This document shows positions 36,764 through 45,777 of a stretch of DNA of 64,000 bases, in pieces. Source of the stretch: Paenibacillus agri (GTDB lineage: Bacteria > Bacillota > Bacilli > Paenibacillales > Paenibacillaceae); contig NZ_JABWCS010000204.1 of NCBI RefSeq assembly GCF_013359945.1, positions 1 through 64,000 of the forward strand, in the 5' to 3' direction. The position numbers and the translations under genes were made by a program. The stretch's first letter is position 1, and the number at the start of each line of letters is the position of its first letter. The notes under the pieces are model-generated. The model ran no database searches. It was not told the DNA's origin and was given only the letters and a program-made list of their open reading frames with translations.

Positions 36764-37219
36764 CTAAGAGATCATCACCTGAATATCCAGTTCGCCGATA
36801 CCTTCCATCAGCAGTGGGATGCTAAGCGCTTTGCTCGATTCAAACGACATACTGTCCGATTTCATCACCTTCGGCGGTGTAATATCTACAGAAACCCCCT
36901 GATTGGATAAAATGGTGCTGGCATTGCCGCTGATCATATTGCTGAGCTCCGAAATCGCGCTTTGGCCCATCTCGTCCATCTCCGTAATGACAAAACCACC
37001 CATCATGATCGACACCATACGTAGCGCTACCTGCTCTGCAATCCCGAAAATAATATTTCCGCTAAGCTGTCCGGTCATCCCTACCTGTATCCATATATGA
37101 TTATCGATTTGCTTGATCTCCTTGACACCCAGATTACCGGTGGACGGCGAAACCTGAATTACTTGCTCAATTACAATGCGTGCAGACTCCAGAAACGGAT
37201 TGATTACTTCTGCTTTCAT
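36764..37219 (-). CDS. CheX-like chemotaxis phosphatase domain protein
   Basis: 151 residues covering one CheX/CheC-type domain. The segment AISELSNMISGNAS carries the Glu and Asn of the E-x-x-N phosphatase helix that dephosphorylates CheY-P. Only one such helix is seen, as in CheX. The start ATG 37219 has a GGGGGG-rich ribosome site. No chemotaxis or flagellar gene lies nearby, so it may act on a CheY-like protein encoded elsewhere. Confidence 0.8.
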   Translation of the reverse strand: MKAEVINPFLESARIVIEQVIQVSPSTGNLGVKEIKQIDNHIWIQVGMTGQLSGNIIFGIAEQVALRMVSIMMGGFVITEMDEMGQSAISELSNMISGNASTILSNQGVSVDITPPKVMKSDSMSFESSKALSIPLLMEGIGELDIQVMIS

Positions 37220-37469
37220 GAAGATGCTGTCCCCCCTCGCTAGGCTTTAGTCATATACCAAAAGTCCCAGGCAATATAAATTATTATACTCCATATATCG
37301 GCACAATTCACCAAAAATTAAGGCCTGACCAACTAAAATCCCAAGATTACTCAAGGCGGATCATTGCCCTGCCGGGTGTAATCTCCTATAATTTAATCAA
37401 ATACCAACAATGTGCGTAAGATACGTTAATAACAAGGAGCCACTTCGGTTGGTCCAAGGGAGGAATTCC

Positions 37470-38372
37470 ATGAACATCAGCCAGCTTGAGACGCTTATCA
37501 CCATCTCCAAAACCATGAGCTTTCGCAAGGCGGGAGAGCAGCTCAACCTGACCCAACCGGCGGTTTCGGCACAAATCAAAAGTCTAGAGGAAGAATTCAA
37601 GACCCAACTTGTTGACCGGAACCAGCCCGTCACGTTGACGGATAGGGGCCAAGTATTCTTGACCCATGCTGAACAAATTGTAAATATTGTCGAGGAATTA
37701 AAGCAGCGGCTTGCGGATCTGGAAGAGAACCCGCAGGGGCATATCGTTCTCGGCACGACCACTTCCATCGCCATTCAAATTCTTCCGCGTATTCTCTCTT
37801 ACTTTAAAGACCAGTTTCCCCATATCAAAACATCTATCTCGTCAATGTCCTCCTCCCAGATTTATCATCAGGTAGAGAACGGACTCGTCGATGTCGGCAT
37901 CGGTTATCTGATCGGCAACAATTCGGGCGTGAGCACGTCCACTCTGTATTATGATACCTTCGAGCTTGTCGTTTCACCCCGCCATCCGCTGGCACAGGTC
38001 AAGACCGCAGGAATAGAAGCCTTGGCCAAAACGCCGCTGATCCTGCTGTCGCCGGATACCGTCGGCCGCAAATTTGCCGATGAGGTCCTGGCCAAACATG
38101 GCATTCAGCCCCAGGTCATTATGGAGCTGACCAGCAGTGAGGAAGTCAAACGGATGGTGGAACTGGATCTCGGCGCCGCTATTATCTCCAAGCAGTCTGT
38201 CACCGCAGAAGTGCGGGCAGGAAGCCTGAAGATTGTGCCGATTATCGAGCTTGAAGTCACCCATCCGGTAGGTGTCATTACCAAATCAGGCAAATATGTT
38301 AACTCCGCTATGAGACAATTTCTAAGCGATCTCAAAGGCATGCCGGAAACGCAATTCATCGGTTCAGAATAA
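37470..38372 (+). CDS. LysR-family transcriptional regulator
   Basis: 300 residues from ATG 37470 (GGGAGGAA upstream). The frame runs 20 codons further upstream without a ribosome site. N-terminal winged helix (1-60, FRKAGEQLNLTQPAVSAQIKSLEEE), then a periplasmic-binding-like effector domain (about 88-295). The histidinol-phosphatase gene begins 38 bp downstream with its own ribosome site, so they may form one operon. The effector is not predictable. The layout resembles regulators of amino-acid or sulfur metabolism such as CysL, but I would not assign that. Confidence 0.85.
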   Translation: MNISQLETLITISKTMSFRKAGEQLNLTQPAVSAQIKSLEEEFKTQLVDRNQPVTLTDRGQVFLTHAEQIVNIVEELKQRLADLEENPQGHIVLGTTTSIAIQILPRILSYFKDQFPHIKTSISSMSSSQIYHQVENGLVDVGIGYLIGNNSGVSTSTLYYDTFELVVSPRHPLAQVKTAGIEALAKTPLILLSPDTVGRKFADEVLAKHGIQPQVIMELTSSEEVKRMVELDLGAAIISKQSVTAEVRAGSLKIVPIIELEVTHPVGVITKSGKYVNSAMRQFLSDLKGMPETQFIGSE

Positions 38373-38410
38373 CCGACACACCACTATATTGGTCAAAGGA
38401 GAGTCCCGCC

Positions 38411-39220
38411 ATGAAATTCGATCTGCACACACATCATTTTCGCTGCGGCCATGCCGACGGAAACATCCGCGATTATATTGAGGCTGGACTGAGCGCCGGA
38501 CTGAGCGCCATAGGTATCTCCGATCACACCCCTTACTTCGGAAGCCCCGAGGAACAAGCCTATCCGCGCATCGCTATGGCGAAGTCGGAGCTGGCATTCT
38601 ATGTTGATGAAGTTCTGTCGCTGAAAAAAGAATACGAAGGCCGGATCGACGTGCTTCTGGGTATCGAGTCGGATTATTTTCCACAATATGCGGAGCTATA
38701 CCGCACGACACTCGCACGCCATCCCTTCGACTATATTATCGGGTCAGTGCATTATGTGGCTGATGTCAGTATTTTCAATAAAGGCCGCTGGAAAGGGTTG
38801 AACCGCTCTGACCAAATAGCAGCCAAAACCGAATATTACCGCCTGATTGCTGAGTCCGCCCGCAGCGGCATGTTCCAAATTCTTGGGCATATCGATGCCA
38901 TGAAGGGTAATTACCCGGCTTTCTCCGAAATACCTGCACCAGGCCCGTTGGATGACTGCCTACGTACCATAGGTGAATCCGGCGTGGCCATCGAGATCAA
39001 CACCTCGGGTAAAACGAAGCTGAGCGGGGGCTGGTACCCGTCTGACGCCATTTTAGAGCGGGCCCTGCATTTCGGTGTCGAGGTTACCTTCGGCTCTGAT
39101 GCGCACAAGCCGTCCCGTGTGGCTGATGAATTAGACGATGTCGCTGCGCGCCTTAAGGAAATCGGGTTCAAGCACTGGGTATACTTCAAGCAGCGGGAGA
39201 AGGTCACCGTAGCCCTCTAG
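38411..39220 (+). CDS. hisK: Histidinol-phosphatase, PHP family
   Basis: Removes phosphate from histidinol-phosphate, the eighth step of histidine biosynthesis, in the Gram-positive manner. 269 residues, ATG 38411 with AAAGGAGAG upstream. PHP-domain metal-binding motifs are present: DLHTHHFRCGH (4-14), ISDHTPYFG, GIESDYF, GSVHYV, LGHIDAMK and the C-terminal GSDAHKP. Family length fits. No other his gene is nearby, as often seen with this enzyme in Bacilli. The PHP family also contains other phosphoesterases, so the specific substrate is likely but not certain. Confidence 0.87.
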   Translation: MKFDLHTHHFRCGHADGNIRDYIEAGLSAGLSAIGISDHTPYFGSPEEQAYPRIAMAKSELAFYVDEVLSLKKEYEGRIDVLLGIESDYFPQYAELYRTTLARHPFDYIIGSVHYVADVSIFNKGRWKGLNRSDQIAAKTEYYRLIAESARSGMFQILGHIDAMKGNYPAFSEIPAPGPLDDCLRTIGESGVAIEINTSGKTKLSGGWYPSDAILERALHFGVEVTFGSDAHKPSRVADELDDVAARLKEIGFKHWVYFKQREKVTVAL

Positions 39221-39260
39221 TCACATGCATAACCGTACATTCCCATATATGATCAACGGC

Positions 39261-39289
39261 AAAAAAAATGGACCCGAGTGATCGGGTCC
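39261..39289 (-). terminator. Terminator of the GNAT gene, possibly also used by hisK
   Basis: GGACCCGA (39270-39277) and TCGGGTCC (39282-39289) with a 4-nt loop. Eight T follow on the minus strand. Confidence 0.8.
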
Positions 39290-39353
39290 CAAAGCAGTTA
39301 TATATTTTCAAAAGGGGGTCATGTACTTAGTTTAACCGGACACTGTTAGAGTT

Positions 39354-39911
39354 TTATAACGGCATTATTTCATTTGTGTAACAAAGCCTAAAGACTTTCA
39401 TTACATCGCCTCCGGAAGCTACAATCGGCACCGTTCGCTCCAGTTGCAAGCCATTTTTTAGCATCACCCGTTCTGAACCTGTGTTGTCACCCCGGCATCG
39501 GCCTTCTATCACCTTCAGCCCCAGCTCCTGAAATGCATAGTTCAGCAAGAGTCCTACCGCCTCTGTGGCATAGCCATGTCCCCACCACTTTGGATCAACC
39601 ATGTAGCCCAAAATAGCTCTGCACTCCTGCCGGTTCCAATTCTGTAAAGAGACGGTTCCCACCAGTTCCTGCTGTCCGCGTCTATAGATCCCCGCATGCA
39701 GTGCACTATGATCAATGGCGTACAGCATACGGTTGATCAGCCTATCCATAAAGGCAGGCTGCGACCCTCCCGGGCGCATCACAATATGTGCCTTGACCTG
39801 TGGATGAGAGAGCAGCATCCGCAAAGTACGGGCATCCTCCGGCAACATGGGCCGCAGTTCTATTGCCGTCCCGTTCTGATGGGGCAGCTTCAAGGTCTCA
39901 TAGGGACTCAT
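39354..39911 (-). CDS. GNAT-family N-acetyltransferase
   Basis: 185 residues, ATG 39911 with GGAGAG upstream. A RimJ/RimL-like acetyltransferase: GTVSLQNWNRQECRAILGYMV forms strands 2-4, PKWWGHGYATEAV carries the acetyl-CoA pyrophosphate loop in the Q/R-x-x-G-x-G/A position, and GRCRGDNTGSERVMLKNGL is the C-terminal motif common in ribosomal-protein or small-molecule acetyltransferases. The acceptor is unknown. It lies last in a row of three minus-strand genes with 68 bp to the phosphoesterase gene. Confidence 0.85.
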   Translation of the reverse strand: MSPYETLKLPHQNGTAIELRPMLPEDARTLRMLLSHPQVKAHIVMRPGGSQPAFMDRLINRMLYAIDHSALHAGIYRRGQQELVGTVSLQNWNRQECRAILGYMVDPKWWGHGYATEAVGLLLNYAFQELGLKVIEGRCRGDNTGSERVMLKNGLQLERTVPIVASGGDVMKVFRLCYTNEIMPL

Positions 39912-39979
39912 TAACTCTCCACTCTCCTCAATCGAAAGCTAATCAATATTGTGTTCTGCGTCACGCCTTACTCCTTGGC

Positions 39980-40885
39980 TCAAGCCTGACGCAAGGTTAA
40001 TACCGTAAGCTCAGGCCTGCATAGCAGCCGGAAGGGCATATAAGTCTCGCCAAAACCCCTGTTCACATAGACCGGCATCCGCTTGTTCTCCGTGTAATAC
40101 AAGCCGGATATGTATTTTAGCGATCCATAGGGAGTGAACGGCGCACCAACCACTGGAAGACGGATTTGTCCGCCATGGCTATGCCCCGACAACTGTAGAT
40201 GAAAAGGGTAGTCCTCCGCGGTATCGGCGTAATCCGGTTCATGCATTAGTAGCAGCGTGAAGGTCCCCGGCGGAACGCCTTGCAGCGCTGCCTCCGGGTC
40301 CGGTTTGCCATGCAGCAAATCATCGAGTCCGGTGATCGCCATTACCGCACCGCCACGCTTGATTAGCATGGACTCATTGCGCAGCACCTGAAATCCCGCT
40401 GATTGTAGCAACCCGGTAACTTTGTCCGTATTCTTATAATCATGGTTGCCCAGAATCGCATACTTGCCAAGGGGAGCCTTCAACTCAGCCAGCACAGGTA
40501 CAGATTCCGTCAGGTCACCGGGGTTACTGTCCACAATATCACCGGTAAAACAAATCAGATCCGGGTCAGCCTCCCTGATATGACTAACCAGACGGGTTAT
40601 ATCACTGGCATCCTTGTTAAAACCCAGATGTGTGTCGCTGAAATGCACCACTTTCAGGCCTGCAAAAGCACCGGGTAGCCCAGCTAGAGGTAGCTCCAAC
40701 CGGGTCACCTCCAGCCAGCGCGGCTCAGCCAGCCAAGAGTAGCCGCCGGTCAGAAGCCCTGCGCCTACAACGGCTGCCGCGCCGCGAGCCAGAAACTGGC
40801 GACGGGTAATTTTGGGCCGCTGGTGCTGCATATTGTTCTTATCTGTACCTTCAAGGGGAGGAACCCCGGACGAGCTTTTGTTCAT
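39980..40885 (-). CDS. Tat-exported metallophosphoesterase, YkuE-like
   Basis: 301 residues. The N-terminus has a twin-arginine signal (ITRRQFLARG, Arg28-Arg29) followed by a hydrophobic stretch (35-52), so export in folded form by the Tat system is expected. Calcineurin-like phosphoesterase metal ligands follow in order: HFSDTHLG, GDIVDSNPGD, GNHDY and HSHGGQIRLP. Similar wall-associated Tat substrates in Bacillus (YkuE) bind metal ions and the cell wall. The substrate is not established. The start ATG 40885 has AAAGGAGAA upstream. It is 42 bp downstream of the DUF3891 gene. Confidence 0.88.
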   Translation of the reverse strand: MNKSSSGVPPLEGTDKNNMQHQRPKITRRQFLARGAAAVVGAGLLTGGYSWLAEPRWLEVTRLELPLAGLPGAFAGLKVVHFSDTHLGFNKDASDITRLVSHIREADPDLICFTGDIVDSNPGDLTESVPVLAELKAPLGKYAILGNHDYKNTDKVTGLLQSAGFQVLRNESMLIKRGGAVMAITGLDDLLHGKPDPEAALQGVPPGTFTLLLMHEPDYADTAEDYPFHLQLSGHSHGGQIRLPVVGAPFTPYGSLKYISGLYYTENKRMPVYVNRGFGETYMPFRLLCRPELTVLTLRQA

Positions 40886-40927
40886 AGGGTATTCTCCTTT
40901 CGGGCGATTTATTTCCGGATTTTCACC

Positions 40928-41716
40928 TTATTGCTCCGGGCCACTCAGTATCAGATGTACTTCCTCCTCCGGCGCCTCCTTGTATGCAGAGGCAATCCCC
41001 TTTTCCTTGATTACCGACCTCTGGACGCGACGCTGCTTGAAAGATACCTCCAGTTGCCGCCTAAATGGAAACGGGTTCAAAATCAAAGTCCCCTCATCCT
41101 TCCATGTCGCCGTAATCCGCTGTCCGGAAGTAAAGGAAAAATCCTCACTGCCGGAAAACCCGTCACGCCACCAAGGATGTCCTTCTGCTTTCGTGCTACC
41201 AGGCTTATTCAGCCCCAAGTACAACGAGAGATCGTCACAGAATTGCAGCAGATGGGAATCATAGCGCAGTTCACTCTCCCCGATCGGAGCAGTCGCCTCT
41301 AACTCACGGCGGATGCGGGCCCGGCGGGCCTTCTCATGCTCCTGGTATACAGTCAGTTCAGGATAATCCTCGCCGGATATATCAATCAGCCGGTCGAAAT
41401 GCAGGCTGCATAGCAGCGCTCCATATGGCGTGTCAGCTTCAATCTCGTTCAGCCCTCGCTGATAGAAGGTTAGTTTCGGAACTAAAGGGAAATCGAAGAA
41501 GGTATAAGGCGCATCAGCCGCATCGTTCCAGAAAGGCGTCTCATCGAGATCAATCCAGCCCCGATCATGCTCGGCCACCGCTCGCAGCACTTCCTCCCGC
41601 CGGTTCTCCCCAAGACCGCGCTCTTCCTTGATCCATTCCGCAAGGACACCGGACAATTGCCCATGCTCATGCTGCTTCATCATCACAAATGCTCCGTCCT
41701 GCTCCCGACAAATCAC
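40928..41716 (-). CDS. DUF3891-family protein
   Basis: 262 residues from GTG 41716 (GGGGAGGA, 7 nt spacing). The sequence matches the DUF3891 family pattern: an early QHEHGQLSG, then VAEHDRGWIDLDE, SLHFDRLI and LLQFCDDLSLYL. These spaced His/Asp residues look like those of HD-domain metal-dependent hydrolases, so an HD-like phosphohydrolase is possible but not shown. First gene of a likely operon with the Tat phosphoesterase and GNAT genes. Soluble, with no signal peptide. Confidence 0.75.
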   Translation of the reverse strand: MICREQDGAFVMMKQHEHGQLSGVLAEWIKEERGLGENRREEVLRAVAEHDRGWIDLDETPFWNDAADAPYTFFDFPLVPKLTFYQRGLNEIEADTPYGALLCSLHFDRLIDISGEDYPELTVYQEHEKARRARIRRELEATAPIGESELRYDSHLLQFCDDLSLYLGLNKPGSTKAEGHPWWRDGFSGSEDFSFTSGQRITATWKDEGTLILNPFPFRRQLEVSFKQRRVQRSVIKEKGIASAYKEAPEEEVHLILSGPEQ

Positions 41717-41758
41717 ATCTATTCCTCCCCAACTCTTCCTGCTCTCTGGCTTACATAA

Positions 41759-41780
41759 ACTATGATGATTATACCATAGT
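41759..41780 (-). promoter_or_regulatory. Extended -10 promoter of the DUF3891 gene inside a palindrome
   Basis: On the minus strand TGGTATAAT gives an extended -10 (TATAAT at 41768-41773). It is flanked by ACTATG (41759-41764) and CATAGT (41775-41780), a perfect 6-10-6 inverted repeat that could be an operator. Confidence 0.4.
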
Positions 41781-41872
41781 TGGATATGATGACATAAATT
41801 CAGCAGGAAAGCGCTTATATAATAGACTTTATGGATATTTACGCTAAAAAGTGCAGGCTCAAACCCGTCAGC

Positions 41873-41924
41873 TAAAAAAAACAGACAGCCACCCCGCAGC
41901 AGATTGCTGGGGGTGGCTGTCTGT
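41873..41924 (-). terminator. Terminator of the sdhCAB operon
   Basis: ACAGACAGCCACCCC (41881-41895) pairs perfectly with GGGGTGGCTGTCTGT (41910-41924). Eight T follow on the minus strand. Confidence 0.93.
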
Positions 41925-41944
41925 ACTGCTTAGCAGAGTGCCTG

Positions 41945-42712
41945 TTACACACCCAGCCAGCGTTTGAACATATGTTTTGTAGTCTGCTTGTTAATCTCGG
42001 CAATCGAAGTTGTCAGTGGAATGCCCTTCGGACAAGCCGCCACACAGTTCTGCGAGTTACCGCACCCGTCAATCCCGCCATCGTCCATCAGTGCTTCGAG
42101 ACGCTCTTCAGCATTCATCTCGCCCGTTGGATGAGCATTAAACAACCGGACCTGAGAGATGGCTGCCGGACCGATAAAATCGGTCTTGGCATTGACATTC
42201 GGGCAGGCCTCCAGGCAGACGCCACAGGTCATGCACTTGGACAACTCGTACGCCCACTGCCGTTTCTTTTCAGGCATACGCGGCCCCGGACCCAAATCAT
42301 AGGTACCGTCAATAGGAATCCAGGCTTTTACCCGTTTAAGCGCGTTAAACATCCGGCTGCGGTCAATGACAAGGTCACGCACCACAGGGAATGTCTTCAT
42401 CGGCTCGATCCGGACAGGCTGTTCCAGATTATCGATCAGGGCTGCACAGGCTTGGCGCGGCTTGCCGTTGATGACCATAGAGCAGGCACCACACACTTCC
42501 TCCAAACAGTTGGAGTCCCAACATACCGGAACCGTATTGTCGCCCTTGGCATTGACCGGATTACGCTGAATTTCCATCAGGGCACTGATCACGTTCATCC
42601 CCGGACGGTAAGGAAGATCAAATTCCTCTGTATACGACGAGCTTTGCGGATCATCCTGGCGGGTGATAACAAACTTTACGTTTTTGGGAGCTTGGGCTGT
42701 TTCCGCCATCAT
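41945..42712 (-). CDS. sdhB: Succinate dehydrogenase iron-sulfur subunit
   Basis: Carries electrons from the flavin of SdhA to the membrane anchor. 255 residues. The [2Fe-2S] ligands lie in CLEEVCGAC (Cys69, 74, 77) and Cys89. The [4Fe-4S] site is CMTCGVCLEACP. The C-terminal cluster is CGNSQNCVAACPKGIP. The start ATG 42712 follows AGGAGGTAACG. It is unusually separated from sdhA by 253 bp of non-coding DNA (see 42713-42965), although all three genes share one terminator. Confidence 0.95.
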   Translation of the reverse strand: MMAETAQAPKNVKFVITRQDDPQSSSYTEEFDLPYRPGMNVISALMEIQRNPVNAKGDNTVPVCWDSNCLEEVCGACSMVINGKPRQACAALIDNLEQPVRIEPMKTFPVVRDLVIDRSRMFNALKRVKAWIPIDGTYDLGPGPRMPEKKRQWAYELSKCMTCGVCLEACPNVNAKTDFIGPAAISQVRLFNAHPTGEMNAEERLEALMDDGGIDGCGNSQNCVAACPKGIPLTTSIAEINKQTTKHMFKRWLGV

Positions 42713-42965
42713 CGTTACCTCCTAAAAGTGTTGTGAAATATACGCTTCTTAAATCTCACTATCGATCTACCAAAAAGACTGTTTGTTAAAACAGATGTCT
42801 GTGCATTAGTCACCTATTAACAGGAATTTCGAATGTTATTTCTACACTTCTGCCCATATTGCTCAAAACAGCTGGAAATCTTGCTGTTAATTCCAAAGAA
42901 ATTTGCAATCCTTTAACATCAGGAGCAGTCATCCAGCCCTTGGCTGACCGCATTACACCTGCTGC
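42713..42965 (-). other. Long intra-operon gap between sdhA and sdhB with a dispersed repeat
   Basis: 253 bp without a coding frame. It contains a copy (42866-42892) of the repeat also found at 31516-31542. I see no clear terminator. A separate promoter for sdhB was not found. Confidence 0.6.
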
Positions 42966-44711
42966 TTACTTGTCCTTCGAGTAGTCGCGAATCCGCGGCG
43001 GGATCAGTGAGACATCCACGGCTTCGTAAGAAATCTGCGGGCCTTCCGCAGTCCACTCCGCTTTGGTTGTCTTCAGGAACTCCTCGTCGTTGCGGTCAGG
43101 GAACTCTGGCTTGTAGTGTGCCCCGCGGCTCTCGTTGCGGAGCAGTGCGCCCAGCGTCATCGCCTCGGACAGCTCCAGCATGTTCCACAGCTGGCGGGTG
43201 AACGCGACGCCTTGGTTGTTCCAGCGTGACGTATCGTTCATGTTGATGTTTTGGTACCGCTGCTTAAGCTCCTTAATTTTGCCGATTGTCGCTTCCAGCT
43301 TGGTGTTGTGGCGCACCACCGTCATGTTGGCGGTCATCCATTCGCCCAGTTCCTTGTGGATGACATAGGCATTCTCGTTGCCCGACATCCCCAGGAGGGA
43401 TTCATATTTATCGACCTGCTTCTTGTGGAAGCCATCGAACACGGTGGAGGAGATATCCTGCACCGATTTCTTCAAACCTTTAATATATTCAACCGCCTTC
43501 GGACCGGCGACCATGCCGCCGTAAATGGCAGAGACCAATGAGTTGGCACCGAGGCGGTTAGCTCCATGGTACTGGTACTCACATTCCCCAGCCGCGAAGA
43601 GGCCCGGAATGTTCGTCATCTGGTTGTAATCGACCCACATGCCGCCCATGGAATAGTGGACTGCCGGGAAGATTTTCATTGGAATCTTGCGTGGATCATC
43701 GCCCATGAACTTCTCATAGATTTCGATAATCCCGCCCAGCTTAACGTCCAGCTCCTTCGGATCTTTGTGGGAAAGATCGAGATAGACCATGTTCTCTCCG
43801 TTAATGCCGAGGCCTTGATCCACACAGACATTGAAAATTTCACGGGTCGCGATGTCACGCGGCACCAGGTTACCGTACGCCGGATATTTTTCCTCGAGGA
43901 AATACCACGGCTTGCCGTCCTTGTAAGTCCAGATCCGTCCGCCCTCCCCGCGCGCCGATTCCGACATCAGCCGCAGCTTGTCGTCGCCCGGAATGGCCGT
44001 AGGGTGAATCTGAATGAACTCTCCGTTCGCGTAATGCACACCCTGTTGATAGACGGCGCTGGCCGCGGTACCTGTGTTAATGACAGAGTTGGTCGTTTTG
44101 CCGAAAATAATGCCGGGACCGCCGCTGGCCAGAATTACGGCATCCGCCGGGAAGGTCTCGATTTCCATCGTCTTCAGATTCTGGGCGCTGATTCCGCGGC
44201 AGACGCCGTCGTTATCAATAATGGCCGAAAGGAATTCCCAGTTCTCGCTCTTGGTGACCAGACCCTCCGCCTCCCAGCGGCGAACCTGCTCGTCAAGTGC
44301 GTACAGCAGCTGCTGACCTGTCGTCGCTCCCGCAAAAGCCGTCCGGTGGCGCTTCGTGCCGCCAAACCGGCGGAAATCGAGCAAGCCTTCCGGCGTACGG
44401 TTGAACATAACGCCCATCCGGTCCATCAAGTGGATAATGCCGGGCGCCGCTTCACACATCGCCTTGACTGGCGGCTGATTCGCTAAAAAGTCTCCACCGT
44501 AGACCGTGTCGTCAAAATGCTCCCAGGGCGAGTCGCCCTCGCCCTTGGTGTTCACGGCACCATTGATGCCGCCTTGGGCGCAGACAGAGTGTGATCTTTT
44601 GACAGGGACAAGCGAGAATAGATGAACATGCGCACCGGACTCGGCTGCCTTGATGGTCGCCATCAAGCCGGCCAGACCACCGCCCACGATAATGATGTCT
44701 GCTGTTGCCAT
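42966..44711 (-). CDS. sdhA: Succinate dehydrogenase flavoprotein subunit
   Basis: Oxidises succinate to fumarate, feeding the menaquinone pool. 581 residues, normal length. FAD-binding GGGLAGLMATIKAAESG near the N-terminus. HSVCAQGGINGA (His41-) carries the His that covalently holds FAD. FIQIHPTAIPG and the Arg-rich SARGEGGRIW belong to the active site, and HYSMGGMWVDY to the capping region. ATG 44711 has TAGGAGTGA upstream. Transcribed from the sdhC promoter region, 111 bp after sdhC. Confidence 0.97.
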   Translation of the reverse strand: MATADIIIVGGGLAGLMATIKAAESGAHVHLFSLVPVKRSHSVCAQGGINGAVNTKGEGDSPWEHFDDTVYGGDFLANQPPVKAMCEAAPGIIHLMDRMGVMFNRTPEGLLDFRRFGGTKRHRTAFAGATTGQQLLYALDEQVRRWEAEGLVTKSENWEFLSAIIDNDGVCRGISAQNLKTMEIETFPADAVILASGGPGIIFGKTTNSVINTGTAASAVYQQGVHYANGEFIQIHPTAIPGDDKLRLMSESARGEGGRIWTYKDGKPWYFLEEKYPAYGNLVPRDIATREIFNVCVDQGLGINGENMVYLDLSHKDPKELDVKLGGIIEIYEKFMGDDPRKIPMKIFPAVHYSMGGMWVDYNQMTNIPGLFAAGECEYQYHGANRLGANSLVSAIYGGMVAGPKAVEYIKGLKKSVQDISSTVFDGFHKKQVDKYESLLGMSGNENAYVIHKELGEWMTANMTVVRHNTKLEATIGKIKELKQRYQNINMNDTSRWNNQGVAFTRQLWNMLELSEAMTLGALLRNESRGAHYKPEFPDRNDEEFLKTTKAEWTAEGPQISYEAVDVSLIPPRIRDYSKDK

Positions 44712-44822
44712 GATAAGTTCACTCCTAACAGTTTTGTCAGCATATGCCGCATCGATCAGCTTCGTACAAAACCCGCTTCAAAAGCACACGCTTACCGAAA
44801 ATATGAAAAATTTACTTTTAAT

Positions 44823-45488
44823 TTAGATAAAGGTTTTCAATGATTGCAGGGCAGTAGCAGTTGTCTGGAACTCACTGTCACGGAAAGTAACCAGCGATAC
44901 CAGGAACATAACTGTTACGATTACGAACAGCCCCAGGCAGATCACGGAAGATACGCGCTGCGAACGCGGCCCGACGGTAATACCCCAGCTGATCAGGAAC
45001 GACCACAGACCGTTGGCAAAGTGGAAGGACGCCGCCACGATCGCGATGATGTAAAATGTAAGCAGCAGCGGCTGTGTCACAATATTGTGCATCAATCCGC
45101 CAAGCTCCTCGTGCTTCACATTGCCAAGCGTTACTTGGAAACGAGTCTCGAACACATGCCAGACGATAAAGATAAACGTGATAACCCCTGTGACCCGCTG
45201 CAGCGTATAGCGCCAGTTGCGTTCCAGCTTAAAACGGTTCAGGTTTGGCTTCGACTGGTAGGCGATGTACAGACCGTATACCCCGTGGTACAGCAAGGGA
45301 AGCCATATACCGAACAATTCCAGGAAGAAGACGAGCGGCAGGCTGTTCAGCCACAGCACACTGTCTGTGAAACCGGAAGCGCCACCCTCAACTGCCGAGA
45401 AATTCGTCAGCATGTGCTCAAGAAAAAAGCCCCCGAGCGGGATAACGCCGAGCAAGGAATGAATCTTTCTGGAATAAAATCCTCTCAT
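44823..45488 (-). CDS. sdhC: Succinate dehydrogenase cytochrome b558 subunit
   Basis: Membrane anchor with two haems in the Bacillus-type enzyme; passes electrons to menaquinone. 221 residues, five predicted membrane helices (about 12-32, 50-75, 95-120, 135-160, 180-205). Conserved His residues that could ligate haem lie in FFLEHML (His25), LYHGVYG (His68), FIVWHVFE (His110) and ASFHFANG (His154). ATG 45488 has AAAGGGGACAC upstream. First gene of sdhCAB. Confidence 0.93.
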   Translation of the reverse strand: MRGFYSRKIHSLLGVIPLGGFFLEHMLTNFSAVEGGASGFTDSVLWLNSLPLVFFLELFGIWLPLLYHGVYGLYIAYQSKPNLNRFKLERNWRYTLQRVTGVITFIFIVWHVFETRFQVTLGNVKHEELGGLMHNIVTQPLLLTFYIIAIVAASFHFANGLWSFLISWGITVGPRSQRVSSVICLGLFVIVTVMFLVSLVTFRDSEFQTTATALQSLKTFI

Positions 45489-45639
45489 ACTGGTGTGTCC
45501 CCTTTCCGATTAAAACAGCGTTTTCATTAATGAGCATTTACCGCCGGGACTACTTCTTGAAACAGCGCATGATGACATGAAAAAGGATATCTCCCGATTT
45601 GCAAGCCGCTATCCCTTGTGTTCCCGGACTTTGATTATT

Positions 45640-45658
45640 TATTCACAAAGTGTGAATA
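45640..45658. promoter_or_regulatory. 19-bp palindrome upstream of sdhC, ResD- or FNR-like
   Basis: TATTCACAAAGTGTGAATA: perfect 8-bp arms, 3-bp centre. On the minus strand it contains TTTGTGAAT, the reported ResD binding core, so respiratory or oxygen control of sdhCAB is plausible. Confidence 0.5.
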
Positions 45659-45758
45659 TCTTGTGTCACTTTTCATGTTACTCTTTTTTGTCTTATAAGG
45701 GAATTGCAATATAATTATTAATCGTTATACAATTAATGCATAAGAATGTTTTTTATAT

Positions 45759-45777
45759 GATAATGATTATCATTTAC
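45759..45777. promoter_or_regulatory. Fur box between sdhC and the divergent LysR gene
   Basis: GATAATGATTATCATTTAC matches the classic 19-bp Fur consensus at 17 positions. It is 271 bp from sdhC and 151 bp from the LysR start. The 439-bp divergent region is otherwise AT-rich with no gene seen; a short regulatory RNA cannot be excluded. Confidence 0.75.

Noticed and set aside
41810-41930. Plus-strand TATAAT followed by a hairpin, a possible small RNA antisense to the sdhB end
   Set aside because: On the plus strand no T-run follows the hairpin, and it is fully explained as the sdhCAB terminator on the other strand.
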